Assembly (NCBI GenBank): GCA_037953625.1
Contig: CM075649.1
Span: 94,989,290-95,053,289 of the forward strand
Length of the DNA: 64,000 nucleotides
Direction of reading: 5' to 3'
Source: Crotalaria pallida
Lineage: Eukaryota > Streptophyta > Magnoliopsida > Fabales > Fabaceae
The notes under the pieces are model-generated. The model searched no databases. It was not told the origin of the DNA and saw nothing but the letters and a program-made list of their open reading frames with translations. Numbering within the stretch: the stretch's first letter is position 1; the number at the start of each line of letters is the position of its first letter. Positions 23,224 to 35,712 of the stretch are shown here, piece by piece. The position numbers were made by a program, and so were the translations under genes.

Positions 23224-23953
23224 AGATGCAAATGAAGGTCTATACACATTTCTTCAAATCTCAAGTAAAAGTCCTACAAGTTGACACAATTGATATTGTT
23301 GGATATCTTCAATTGGTATCAAAGAGAAAATCCTACAAATTGGTAACATTTGATATTTTACAATTGATATTGTTAGATTATTAGATGGTTATCATGTTAT
23401 TGTTGATTTTATGATATTTATTTATCATTGATATCTTACTTTGTTAAGTGATGTGATGACTTTCTATTTTCAATTAGTTTGTTACAATTGGTATTATATT
23501 TCATTGTCATATTTTCTTACCAATTGGTATCACATTTCAAAGTATAGTTCTTACATTTGTTTCTACATTGGTATAGTTCTTGTGTTTATACAAATGGTAT
23601 CAATGTTGTGAAGAAATGAATGATCATGATTTCTCTAATTTGGCTTAGTATTTTATATTTCAATTGGTATATATTTCTTTTTGATAATGCCAAAGGGGGA
23701 GAAATAGTATGTTTTGACTATTTTGTCGAGAAATGGTATATTTGTTTGGAGAAAGGTTTGTTTTGTTGTTTTTATGTAGGTTGAGCAAAGTTGTTGGAGA
23801 GAGGGGGAGAATCAAGCTTTTATCTCAATTATATTTCAAATGTCAAAAGCATAAATTGAGGGGAGCAAGAGTCTCACCAAGTGATCAAATGGTTCAAGCA
23901 TCAACAACTTCACAACTTCAAAACATGTTTGTCATTTTCAAAAAGGGGGAGAT
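23224..23953 (+). other. Noncoding 3' internal region of copia-1 with PBS-like repeats and several purine tracts
   Basis: No open frame of note. CAATTGGTAT-type words recur at about 23309, 23486, 23521 and 23657, with near variants at 23334, 23563 and 23601. Purine tracts AAAGGGGGAGAAA (about 23692), GAGGGGGAGAA (about 23799) and AAAAAGGGGGAGAT (23940-23953) precede the LTR. Only the last one abuts it. Confidence 0.8.
23939..23953 (+). promoter_or_regulatory. Polypurine tract of copia-1
   Basis: CAAAAAGGGGGAGAT directly before the 3' LTR. Confidence 0.85.
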
Positions 23954-25661
23954 TGTAAGATCCATGAAGAATGTTTTGATAAATGCCAAAAGGTTTTGAA
24001 CAAGCTACAAATGTGTTGATCAAGATCAAGCTCAACAAGCAACAACAAACATCAAGTTAAGAAGAGAGAGCCAACTCATGAAGACTTAGTTTGGTAGTTT
24101 GTGTTTTATTGTTTTATATTTTGCCTCACAAGTCTCTTAGTTTATGAGTTTGGGTAGAGTCAGTAGAGGGTAGTGAATCTCTTTCATAGTCATGATTTTA
24201 TCATATTTTGAGTATTCACTTTGCCTAAAATCAATAGGTGGCTTAAAGGTTTGAAAGAAAAGGTTTAGTTTTTGAGAAAACAAGTTTTAAGTGATTTTTG
24301 GTGAAAGTAATCGATTAATTCTTTACAATAATCGATTAAAACACTAAAGTAATCGATTACTCTAAAAAGTAATCGATTAACTTGGCTTTTACTCGAGTAA
24401 ATTTTTACAGGCTTGCGGCATTACTCGATTAAGGCATGGTTACTCGATTAGCCACTTTGTTACTCGAGTAACACGATCAGATATGGTTTTTAAAATGCGT
24501 TTTTCACTTCTCAAAAGCACTTCTAACCATTCCTAACTTTTGGGTATTCTATATAAACCTATTCCTAACCTTTGTGATTATATTCCATCATTTTGATATT
24601 CATTTTACAAAGAATCAAGCCACTCTATTCTCTCTCACTTTCTCAAGATCAAAGTTTTCAATTTTACATTCTTTGATCAAGAACCTTGAATCTCTCATGT
24701 TGATATTTTCATAGCTTTTGAAAGAGATTCATAGGATTGTTATTTTGTTTTCATTTGAGTTGTAATCATTGCAAAGAAGGCAAACACTCTACAACAAAGG
24801 AAGTCTTGAAGAAGTTATTCATCAAGCAAAGTTATTTGGAAGCCTTGGTGTGGCATATCATCAAGCACTTGGAAGTCTTGTAGTGAAGCAAGCAAGTGGA
24901 AGTCTTTGAAGAATCTCAAAGCATTGGAAGTCTTGTTGTGGGGTATCGGCAAGCAAAAGAGAAGAGGTTAGATTAGATATCAATAGGGTTACAAGGCAAG
25001 GGTGTGGTATCTCTTGTAGGCTAGCAAGAAGGAAGTCTTGTGAGGCATTTACTTGTAATTTGAGAAACTCTAATTCCTCATAGTGAAGAATCTCTCTTGG
25101 TTGAAGAAGGGACTGGAGTAGCTTTCAAGTGGATGAAAGTGAACCAGGATAAATCACTGTGTCGTATCTCTAAACTCTCTACTCTTTACAATTCTTGTTA
25201 TTAATTGTGTTCTTGGTTGAAAACCTAGAAAAAGTTATTTTTCATAATTGATTGAATTGAATCTTAATTGTGCAAAATTGATTTGGGGAAAATCATTTTC
25301 ATAACCTAGGTAATTAATAAGAATATTGGTGTTAATCAATTCCGCTTTATCTCTGATCATATGTGTTAATTGATTGATTTTCATATTTGATTGAAAAGTG
25401 ATTTTTCAATTTTAACATTGATTAATCGAGTAATTGGTTTCATTAATCGATTAGTTTGAATTGATCATTCGGCATTAATCGATTAGTTGACTTGTTAATC
25501 GATTAATAGAAGAAAATTTCAAGAAAATCATTTGTTTTAATCGTTTTGATTTGTTTCTTGCGAAAATCTTTCAAGGTTTCTCTAACACCTATTCAACCCC
25601 CCTTCTAGGTGTTTTCCTAGTGTCTCCTAGTTGTTTCACCCACCGATTGTAGGTTCCAACA
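23954..25661 (+). repeat. 3' LTR of copia-1
   Basis: 1,708 bp, about eight substitutions and one C-run length change against the 5' LTR by eye. It ends GTTCCAACA and cuts the LTR frame of element C at 25661. Confidence 0.95.
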
Positions 25662-25935
25662 GTGTGGTGGCTTCCTCATTGTTGCGAGACCTTTGAGCCA
25701 CCCTCTCGACTACAATAGAACTTCTCTGCTGATCGTACCGAACTTTCTCCTCATAGCTCTGAAAACCTCGTACGTTGACTTGCCCTAAGTGTAGCTCTAG
25801 ATTAGCTCCGCTCAGTTGATGCTCTAAATCCGGAATCACGATCTCCGTGTAGCCGGTCCATGCCCATCCGCTTGGAGTACGTTTCCAACCTCTCCCATAC
25901 TTATTCCACAGGGCGATATCCATGCAGTACTCCAT
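25662..25935 (-). CDS. LTR-encoded frame of X-family LTR C, truncated by copia-1
   Basis: Unknown function. Begins MEYCMDIALW at an ATG abutting an apparent acceptor (GGGCAG|ATGGAG) and is homologous to the frame in LTR B (about 70% identical over 71 residues by eye). Conserved features: GWK.TP.GW.W.GY, IVIPD.EHQLSGANL and VRG..SYEEK. After about 91 codons it runs into the copia-1 LTR, so the natural C-terminus is lost. An upstream extension without a stop reaches 25992 but would lie in the apparent intron. Confidence 0.5.
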
Positions 25936-27895
25936 CTGCCCGTTGAAATACCAGCCACACCGATATGCCAACGAACAGGAGAGAGTAAGCAATCCGAACG
26001 ACGAATCGTCGACGGTGTGGAATTACGAAAGGCAAGATAAAAGGACCATACCAACACACAATAAAACATACAAACACACAATGATCAAGTATGCTATCAC
26101 ATTATTATCAATCTTATAATCATTATTCTTATCTTTCAAGATTTTCTCGAACTTAATTTCTTTCCTCATATACATTCTTTCTTTCTCAATCCTTTTCCTT
26201 CTCATGCTTATAATTTCCTCTCACACATTATCATCAGATACGTATTTCGTTCTCGGCTATCACACACGTCTACATCTCCTCGGTCATCCACCCAGCCTAT
26301 TCGGAAGCAAACAGGAGTACAGGACCTTTACCACGCGGGCACGACAGCTGTCACAACACATAAATGGTCCCAGACTAGGAGGATCTCGTCCTCAATTCAT
26401 ATCAATAATAACAAGGCTCACTGTCCACGCAGTGGCAAACACAATGCCCCATTCCAGTCCCTCTCACTGTTCTCGATATGCAATCTAGGGGGCGACAGTA
26501 TGTTTTTAGTGGGCCCGCAGAACTTACCACGGCATTAGACCCAGTCCCCACCACGTTAGTGCGCCACCTGTGGAGTTCGTTCTGCCCAGAAACATACTCT
26601 AGACTTCTTGACGTTTCACCGTCATCGTCCTCCCCTAATGCAATCTCGTCCTAAGTATCCGCAGATGCTTATCGTTTCTTCCTCTCCACTACTTCGCACT
26701 CTCATACCTCATCGCGCATGTCTTTTTAAAGTCTTTTAATCATTATTAATTATCCTAAGGTCGACCCGTCCTTCGTGCAACCCTTCAACGAGTCCCGACC
26801 ACTAACTTTGCACAAAATTTCCCTCAATATCTCTCACATAGCACAGAGCTGGGAGCACATCGACAAACTCAAATTTCATTTCTCAGACTTTCTCAACATT
26901 CTCCATTCCTCGTATTCATCTCATCTCTCTCAATCATTCTGTGTCAAAGACTTTCACAAATCTCTTTTCCAGAAGACTTTCCCCCAAAATATCATTTAAA
27001 AAAAAAATATTTTCTTTAATCGTCCTTTCAAATACTTTACCGAAAAGATTGCCTCCCCAAAACTTCACTCAACAATACCTCTTTTCACAAAACTCTTTCA
27101 AAAAGATCGCTTTCATAAAACTATTCTCAAAACTATAATTTCATGAAACTTTCTTAAAAATATTATTTTGAAAAGACTTTCTCTAAAATGTTGTTACCAA
27201 AAGAGTATCTACCAACATCATTTCAAAAACTCTTTCAAAAGATTGCTTCACCAAGAATTTTTCAAAAATACTTTCTTTAACAAAAAGCTTTTCAAAAATC
27301 TTTTTCGAAAACCTTGTTCAAAATCACCTTTTCAAAACCCTTTTCAGAAACTTCAACTTTGCTGAGCACTAATGGAGGAGCAAGCTCAACTCAACACTAG
27401 TCCTAGACTAAAACCGAAAACCAAGGAGCCCAGCTCCCCTCAAATCACATCTCCTTCACATAATCAACATCACTTTCCCCCAGCTCTGGCTTGTTCTCAA
27501 CATCATTTCATCCTTCCCCAATCTCGATCCTTTCTCTTTTCCATTACATACTTTATTTACAATCATTATTTTTCTCTCATTATGTCTTTACTTCACACTC
27601 TTATTTATTTCGCTTCTATTTTCAGGACGTAATAGACGTCCATCAGCATATCACTCATTTTCATTAACAGCAATAATATAAGGCATAATTAAATAAATAT
27701 AAAAGCATACTATCATTCACACAAACATCACACAACAATGTGGTCTTCGTCACCTTCGTATAAGTGGCCACACAATCAAACAATTGCCACTTATACTACT
27801 GACTCTAACCACTTAGTTCCGATCTTTGAGATGATACGGAACGTCCTAATAAATCACCTAGCTACCACGGTGTCTAAGGAAAGCTTCTCTCTCAC
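25936..27895 (-). other. Apparent leader intron of LTR C
   Basis: Donor CCACAG|GTGAGAGAG at 27895, acceptor CAACGGGCAG ending 25936, ATGG next. Length 1,960 bp. Matches introns proposed for X (7353-9118) and D (34021-35712). Confidence 0.5.
26225..26740 (-). repeat. Conserved GC-richer block of X-family LTRs (copy 3, LTR C)
   Basis: Same landmarks as 8160-8640 (CTACATCTCCTCGGTCATCC; GCGGGCACGACAGCTGTC), reverse orientation. Confidence 0.7.
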
Positions 27896-30800
27896 CTGTG
27901 GTCCAGCTATTTATTGCGTACCGTCTCCTCAAATCCGTTTTGCTGCCAGCTGCCCCAATCCCTCATCTTTAAGATTCCTCGTACTAAATAAAATACGCTC
28001 ACGTTATTAACTTATATTATGAAAATCTATTGCATAACTTAGACACCTCTCATTTCCTCGTATTAAATAAAACACACTAATGCTGCTAACGTGTATTAAG
28101 AAAATCTTTTCTTAAATCAATTATCTCTTGAAAACTTTACTTTAAATCGCATGAGAACGTTTTTAAATGTAAGAAGCAAGTCCAAATAATTCTGGACAGC
28201 AAAGAATCATTTTAAAAAAAATCACTTTGATAAGACTCCGAAAACATCGTAAAACACTTTTTGTTTTAAATGACTCTTTTATTCAAAATTAATACTTTAA
28301 AACTCAAGTCTTTATCGCAAAACAACTTTGGACAGCCATGAACATAATTTAGAATCTCAAATAAATCAAATCAGATTAATTACATACTCAAGTATTTTCA
28401 AACACCAATTAGCACACAACCACAATAGCACTTAAATAAGTTAAATCATATAAATCATCCATATTTCAAATATCAATTAGCATGGAGAATAACCACATTA
28501 AATTTCCAGAGCATTCATAAATTCACATAAGGCAAATCACATTTCATCTTCATCTCTACCTTCTTTATAAAAAGAAAACCGAATTGAACATGTCAAGACA
28601 AACCAAGAATTACTTGTTCAAACACTTTAAATCAACTTGATTATCTTAAAACATCATCATGCAAGCCCCTTTTTAATTAATAAAATCACTTAGACATACA
28701 CATATTAATAAATCGAATTGAGCCAAAGATGCAAACCAAACACATTTAATTTTCTTACTTTAAACACTTAATTTCATTCAAAAATCATTATGTGAGATTA
28801 TTTTTATGCAACTAAACAAGTTAAAAATTATAAATCCAAAACACATATATCAACTTAGTCTATTTCAAACTTTTTTTTTCATGAAACCAAATCATTTATC
28901 CTTTTTGTCCTTGACCGAATATTTATTTATTCACACACTTAAACACAAACTTTTCCAAATCATTTAGTTTATTTATTTCCTTTATCTCTTCAATGAAAAC
29001 CGAATTGGAAGAAAAATAATCACAATGCAATTTCAATTAATTAATTTAACCTAAGTTCACAAGACATACTCACTACTTTTAAGTCAATTCATATGAAAAA
29101 GAACCTAGCCTACTAATCCTAACTAGGCCGAATCATCATCATGGCAAAACAAAGTTTTTGATGCACTTTTCAACATGGAAAAACCTAAAATCAACAAATC
29201 AAAACATGCACCTTTGAAACACATGGTTTTAGAAAATACCGCTCTCTTTTTCTTCACAAAACCGTGACCTCCTAGTCACTTCAAGCATGTTTTCATTCTA
29301 TTTTTCTTTGCATGTGTTTTTAAAATCATTTGAAGTAAAATAGAATCACATGCAAGGATCTTTTATGAAAACCAATCATGATCTTTTTGTTTTCCAAAGC
29401 TTGACCGAAAACTTATCAACAAAATCGAGTGAAAACTTAGATCTTTAACTTTCAAACACACATAAATTTAAATCAAAGTAAAATCATTTTGCAAAAATTG
29501 TTTTCCTTTACTTTTTCTTCAAAACCGTGACATGCAAATCATGATCAAGACTTTTTGAGTAAAAAGAATCACATGCAAGACTTAGAAATCAAAGCTATTG
29601 AAGATCAAGGCACGAGTCAAATCTTTTTTCAAGGTTAAAACAATAGATCAAAGCCTATTTGAAAAGAAAACCAAGGATCAAAGCTTAGAAAAATCAAAGT
29701 TAAAATCAAAGCATTCAAACCACTTAGATCATCTTTAACAAACATCAAACTAACATGCATGAACTCAAAACAAAAATAAAAATGATCACAACCTAATTTT
29801 CTAGACATGGCCGAATGATAATGTCCATGGTTTAGGGTTCTACAAGTTTGTTTGGCTCTTGGAACTCAAGATCAAGACTAAGCAATTACATACAAACATA
29901 GATCTACAAGGAAATTAGTCATGCAACAACAAATAACTTTACAAGGCTTGGAAAAATGAAAACTACTTTTAATGCTTCTATGATCTTCGAATGAACAAAG
30001 AAAAGAGAAGATCTTCAACCACCTTCACTTGATCTTCAAGGTTTCCTAAAGCTTTTGGGTTTGATCTCCTTCTTCTCCTCTCTTGAAGCTCACGGTCTCT
30101 CTCTCTCTCTATGTTTCTCTCTAAGAGCTTAAGGAGAACTCTTAGGAAAGTGTTTGGGAAGTGAATAGAAATGAGAGAAGTGAATGGGAAGTGGAAATGA
30201 AGAAGTGAAGTGGCTCACACTTCACCCATTCGGCAATCTATAGACAAGGGCAAAGGCATGGACTTTTCCCTTTTTGCCCTTAATCAATTCGGCTAAGGTG
30301 CAAGTGAGAGGGGTAATTTTGGCAACTCAAAGAGTTGCATGGGTGGAGGTTATCAAAATTAGGGGGACAATGAGGAGTAGATTAAGGAACTAGGTCTCCT
30401 AAGTTTAGTTACTTTTTGGCTAATGGTTAGGACTTAGTTACTAACTTAGTTACTTAGGGTCCTTAGCCTAGTCCATGACTTCTTGTCCAAGAAAATAAAA
30501 TCCTAGCCCTCCTTCAATGCATGCATACACGTAGCACACACACATCCACACACGTATCACACACATCATACTCATGCATGCATGCATATATCAATACATA
30601 TTTTTCACTAATTAAATTCTCACCTTATCCTAAGCATATAAAGCCCTACATACATACACACATATAGAAGGTACATCATTCAAAAATAATAATTCCTTTA
30701 GAAATACTAAAATATCACACACACACATTTATGGAAAATAAGTTTCCTTTTCAGAATAAATTTCAAAACTCATAACTTTATCTACTGAAAATCATTTCTT

Positions 30801-32200
30801 TAAAATCATTCACCTCTTTAAAAACATGATTTAGAAAATTTATTTAAGAAAATATTCTTTCGAAAGCACTTTTCTCAAAATAAACTTCTTTAGTATTTTA
30901 AATTAATACGAGGAATTTGAGGGGTGTTACAACATTGGCATTTGATTTTGTGAGTTACTATCAAAGCTACTTGATTTTGATTTGTTTTAATAGGTTATAA
31001 TAATTTTGAAAGTTTGACCTATTTTCATTTAAAAAGCTATGCTACTTTATGAGAATCCAACGGTCCTAATTTATACTCTATTTAACTTCGACTTGTAACT
31101 CATAATCAAATGATTTCGTGATTTAGAAACTTGCCCAAAATTTGATACATTAGTATTTGTCAGTTTTCGAGATGTCGAAGTTAATTGTTTTAATTTCCAT
31201 TTCTAAATTCCTCGAACGTAAAGTTCCAAAATGTTTATTTTAAGGAACCTTGAATGGTCGTTTATAACCTATTTGATATTTTCTAATTTGCTGGTTATAA
31301 CGAGAAATATGTTTTTATAGCGTTACAAACATAACAACTAATCAAATGTTGATATTGTCTTAGCATAATTAAAAAGGATTAATCAATAGTTTGATTGTCG
31401 TGTTTGGGTTGGTTTAGGCGCATTCAGTTGATTATTATTTAATTTATGTAATATGATTAGACGACGAAGGAGCTTTAGAAGCTGTCGTCGCGCGTAAGCA
31501 ATGGACTCGGATATGTTTGGACATTATTGTACGAAACGGATCATGCCTAAGGAAGCGCAAGGTAAGTGGGAATGTTACCTTAGCTTAGGAAATGTAAATC
31601 TAGTTAGTGTATAGTAATGATTGAGATTGGGTGAGTTTGTATTTTAATGAACCCTAGGGCAACCGGTAATAATAAATAATAATGACTTAAGAGAAGAGTA
31701 GAAACCCCACGTGATATTTATATCTTAAATACCTGACTTGGTGATTGGATTTTAATATTTGACATTTACATGGGATTTATGTATTATATGCATGACTTGA
31801 TGATTGGATATCTGTTTTGATAATTGATTATTTGTTATGGAAATATTAATATGTAGCGAGCGGCTTTAGTGATGGTTGGAATGTGATTGTTTGACTATTT
31901 TCCATAGAAATATGTATATGTGGTTGGTTGCCTTAAATGAAAATAAATGTGTGACCTTGAGTAAAGTCAAGTGACCTTTAGAATGTTAGTTGAGACTTTT
32001 CCCCATAATTGAAAGAGTAGAACGAAAGAGTAAACGAAATTAAAGTATTGAATGAAAGAGAAGAAATAGGATGGAATAAATTGAAATAAAATGAAGAATG
32101 AGAATGTGATAAAAGACTGAATGAAAGAGATGAAATGTGATTGAAGAATGAGAATAAAGAAAAGAAAGAGAATGTGATAAAGATTAAAGGATTTGGGTAT

Positions 32201-32632
32201 GCGAATGCCAGGCCAAGTAAGTACGCCCCGCTGGGTGCATTGGTTGCGTAAGCCGCACGATTTAATGGCGTGCGCAGCGGTAAGATGCCCGATTCATGGA
32301 GTCGTACGCAGTGGTGGGTTCGCAGTGCTCTGATAAGATATGATAAGATATGCAGATATGGTCTATGGATGTCAGGCCATGTAAGTATGCCCCGCTGGGT
32401 GCATTGGTTGCGTAAGCCGCACGATTTGATGGCGTGTGCAGCGGTAAGACGCCCAATTCATGGAGTTGTGCACAGTGGTAGGTCCGTAGTACCCTAATTA
32501 TGGTTTTGCGGATGTCAGGCCAAGTAAGTACGCCCTGCTGGGTGCATTGGTTGCGTAAGCCGCACGATTTAATGGCGTGCCAGCGGTAAGACGCCCAATT
32601 CAGGGAGTTGTGCGCAGTGGTGAGTTCGCAAA
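32201..32632 (+). repeat. Tandem repeat, three copies, in solo LTR Z
   Basis: Units starting ATGYCAGGCC at about 32205, 32369 and 32512 share AAGTAAGTACGCC, GGGTGCATTGGTTGCGTAAG and GGTAAGACGCCC. The spacing is irregular (164 and 143 bp) because linkers differ. GC-rich against an AT-rich background. Confidence 0.9.
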
Positions 32633-33396
32633 GACCCAAAGAGTAAAAGATACTAAGCACAAAGAACGAAAATGAAAAGGAAAGAAAAGAAAAGAAAGGA
32701 AAAGAAAAGAAATGAAAGAGAAAAGAAAGAAATGAAAGGAAAGAATCGAAAAAGGTAAAAGAAAGAAAACAAATGAAAACATAAATGAGTGAGATATTAT
32801 GAAAAGTGAACTAAGGATGAAAAGAAAAGCGAGAATAAGAGAATAAACTTTGAACAAAATAGGATTACAAGGTTAAAATGAAAAAGAAATGATAAGTGTT
32901 TGTGATTGAAATAATTGGGATTGAATTGTCTGATAATTATGTGATTAATTGCTATTTGTCTATGACTTAGTTATTATTATGCCTATTTAGATTTCATTCA
33001 CTAAGTTCTGTGTAATGCTCACCTCTTAACTGTTTTTACAGGTATCGAGATTGAGCTTGCATTAGTATCGGCCGAGCAGGATTACACTCCACCCTGTGGA
33101 GTGTAAATTAGTTAAGAGGGAATTATAATTATTTTGCTATAATTTATTTATTATGGTTTGGAAATAGTTTAAAATGTGAGCCCTGGGTTTTATTTTATTA
33201 TGTTAAGAAAGCATAAAAGCTAAGAAGAATAATTATAAATGTTTGATAGTTTTTCTGGACTGTACTGGATTGAGCAGGTTAAAACAGGAATTTTTGGGAA
33301 ATCCGAAAAACAGAGGAAACTCTGCCGGATTTCCGTAAGAATTTTTATAAGTAATTAAGTTTTTAAAAAGAAATTTTCAAGTTCGTAATTTTATTA

Positions 33397-33401
33397 ATGG
33401 C
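33397..33401. repeat. Left target-site duplication of LTR D (ATGGC)
   Basis: Repeated at 39187-39191, on both sides of D. Confidence 0.9.
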
Positions 33402-33798
33402 TGTAACACCCCGATTTGGCAACTTGAAGCCGTAATCATTTTAAGTGAAAATTAGGGCCATTTTTTTTTTAAAACAAGAATCGCGCGTTCATGAGAACAT
33501 TTTCAACTTTTAAAACTGAGTTATAAAACATTACGTTCTCAAGGACACGCCACCCTTCAAGTTCCAAACCGAGATGTCACGGGATATCGCACTTTGAAAC
33601 TCGTTTTCCAAAACATCATTTAAACAAGATAGCCCATTTGATTCGATTTCCAAAATATCAGTATCACAGCTTTGCTTGGGGTTACAGCGTATTAGAGCTA
33701 TGTATCTAATAACTTATAGTGGAGTACAAAACTCAAGGGGAATTACCTAATCTCTAATCATCGGATTCTACTGGCGTCTGCCACATCATACTGCCCTG

Positions 33799-34020
33799 TC
33801 ACTCGTATACCTTCTCTATTTCTTCTGGACCACTATCGTATACTCGTCTGGTGCAATATCCGTCTTCCTTTCCCCTGGCAAGGCCTTTTCCGGTTAACTC
33901 TGTCCTTCTGCCCTGGATCCTTAGGAAGAATGCCACGTAGGCCGACATAGTGTTGTTATCTCCTCTCATTAGTGGTGCTCCTATTTCTCTAATCAGCTGA
34001 TACCTTGCGATGTTGTCCAT
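33799..34020 (-). CDS. LTR-encoded frame of LTR D, 73 codons
   Basis: ATG at 34020 directly follows an apparent acceptor (ACTAG|ATGGAC), the position used by the frames in LTRs B and C. The protein starts MDNIARYQLI and has a basic middle (GRRTELTGKGLARGK) and an acidic end. I see no clear residue-level match to the B/C protein, so it may be a different or frame-shifted descendant. Coding status is doubtful. Confidence 0.3.
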   Translation of the reverse strand: MDNIARYQLIREIGAPLMRGDNNTMSAYVAFFLRIQGRRTELTGKGLARGKEDGYCTRRVYDSGPEEIEKVYE

Positions 34021-35712
34021 CTAGTATCCGCACCATTTTATGCAATACATAACAGAATTGTAGGAGAGAGAGAGTGAGCTACCCAAAACGGCAATGTCGA
34101 CTATGTGGGATTACATCAGGTAAATATTAAGACAAAGTAACCATAACAACCTAAAATCAAACAATCCATCAAATGTAATCAAAACTATACATACTTATCA
34201 ATTCAATATAAACATAAACCACATTGGATCGTTCACATTAATATTTACACATTCTTTGATATCACATCCATCACCATGAGACTTCTCATCTCTTCCTCAT
34301 TCTCATATTCATCAAGTACTTCACAAGTGCTCGTATTCCATTCCATTCTCAAAACTTTATTCATCGCTTGAGGCATATCCATCAATAGTATCTTTATTAC
34401 CATTACGCTTATCTTTAAATATCTGGGTTATTTAAGTCTTATCAATTCGGTTAGCACCAATAATGAGGGGGAAACATTATTGTGCTCACACACGTCTACA
34501 TCTCCTCGGTCAACCACCCAACCTAGTCGGAAGCAAATAGGAGTACAGGACCTTTACCACGCGGGCACGACAGCTGTCACAACAAATGGATCCAAGCCAG
34601 GAGGTTTCAACCTCAAAACATATCATATAATCAAGGCTCACTGTCTCACAGTGGCAAAACACAATGCCCCGTTCCAGTCCCTCTCACTATTCTCGATTTG
34701 CAATCTAGGGGGCGACAGTATGTTTCTAGTAGGCCTGCAGAACTTTACCACGGCATTAGACCCAGTCCCCACCACGTTAGTGCGCCACCTGTGGAGTTCG
34801 TTCCGCCTAGAAACATACTCTAGACTTCTTGACGTATCACCGTCATCGTCCTCCCCTAATGCAATCTCGTCCTAAGTATCCGCAGATACTTATCGTTTCT
34901 TCCTCTCCACTACTTCTAAATGACACTCATGCCTCACCGCTTTTATCAATGTCTTTTAGAATCTTTTTAAAGAGTTTTAGTTACGGCTTAACCCTAATGA
35001 TCGGTTCATCCTTGGTGCATCCCTTCAATGAAACCCGATCTCTAATCGTTCACATCTAATCCCCCTAAAACTCGTATACTATCCCTTGAATTATCACAGC
35101 ATGCTCGTATCATCTTTCTTTCTCACATATCACAGCAACATTGCTCTTATCGATCTTAGCTCATCAACAACATCATCACTTTTCAGGTCAATTGTCGTTC
35201 AGCATACCATCATTGTCCTCCTCACCAATTGTGACTTAGCCGCATCATTGATGTCCTTCCTCGCTGGTTCGGGTTCAGCAGCATCAACAGCTCCTCTCAT
35301 TCTTTCCAAATTTCAATCATCATCATTTCGTTTATAAATCGTTCTCATCATAACTCGTCGCTCTTCCATATTCATTCTCATTGTTCAGATCCATTATTCA
35401 TGTCTTTTCATTCTTAGTGTGTTACTTACATAACTTAATTATTAACGCTCCATCAAATAACTCCCAATAATATCATATATGTTTCATAAATAAACAAAGC
35501 ATAAGATAATTCAACATAACCAAGCAGGAAACATAATAATACTTTAGATAAACCAATCTCAGTCGTTCGGGTGGATAGCTAAACCAATCAGACAAGCGCT
35601 ATCACGTACACCCCTACGCTAAATGAGATTGGAGTCCAATCTTTGAGATGATTGGACGCCTTAATATGTTACCTAATTACCACGGCGTCTTAAGGATAAG
35701 CCCCTCTCTCAC
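34021..35712 (-). other. Apparent leader intron of LTR D
   Basis: Donor CATTCAG|GTGAGAGAG at 35712 and acceptor ending 34021, 1,692 bp. Confidence 0.5.
34460..34960 (-). repeat. Conserved GC-richer block of X-family LTRs (copy 4, LTR D)
   Basis: Same landmarks as 8160-8640, reverse orientation. Confidence 0.7.

Larger units (their letters stand above)
18598..25661 (+). mobile_element. copia-1: Sirevirus-like Ty1/copia element with gag but no pol
   Basis: Two nearly identical LTRs (18598-20306 and 23954-25661) bracket a primer-binding site, a gag gene interrupted by a solo LTR, about 730 bp of noncoding sequence and a polypurine tract. There is no protease, integrase, RT or RNase H. Copy copia-2 has the same organisation, so the lack of pol is a family trait rather than a local deletion. 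The LTRs differ at about eight sites by eye. Flanks do not match: ATAAT on the left, GTGTG on the right. The left flank is Z and the right flank is LTR C, so the element or its flank was rearranged after insertion. Confidence 0.9.
25662..30931 (-). mobile_element. X-family LTR C, 5.27 kb, 3' end lost at copia-1
   Basis: On the minus strand it starts TGTAACACCCCTC at 30931 and runs to 25662, where copia-1 begins. The last roughly 0.5 kb of a full X LTR is missing. Order matches D: CA-rich tract (30525-30590), CT-rich leader (about 30080-30120), long AT-rich stretch, donor (27895), A/T-rich tract (26960-27360), conserved block (26225-26740), acceptor (25936), frame (25935). ACATT follows the start (30932-30936); ACATT also occurs at 18584-18588, nine bases outside copia-1, which would fit a shared insertion site followed by loss of the C terminus. 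Confidence 0.8.
30932..33401 (+). mobile_element. Third piece of solo LTR Z
   Basis: Noncoding AT-rich sequence of Z between LTR C and LTR D. It includes a purine-rich stretch (32030-32190), a tandem repeat (32201-32632), a further A/G-rich tract (32640-32830) and the acceptor-like CTCACCTCTTAACTG...ACAG (ending 33041). After it a frame of about 20 codons reads IEIELALVSAEQDY before a stop; I do not regard it as functional. Confidence 0.75.
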
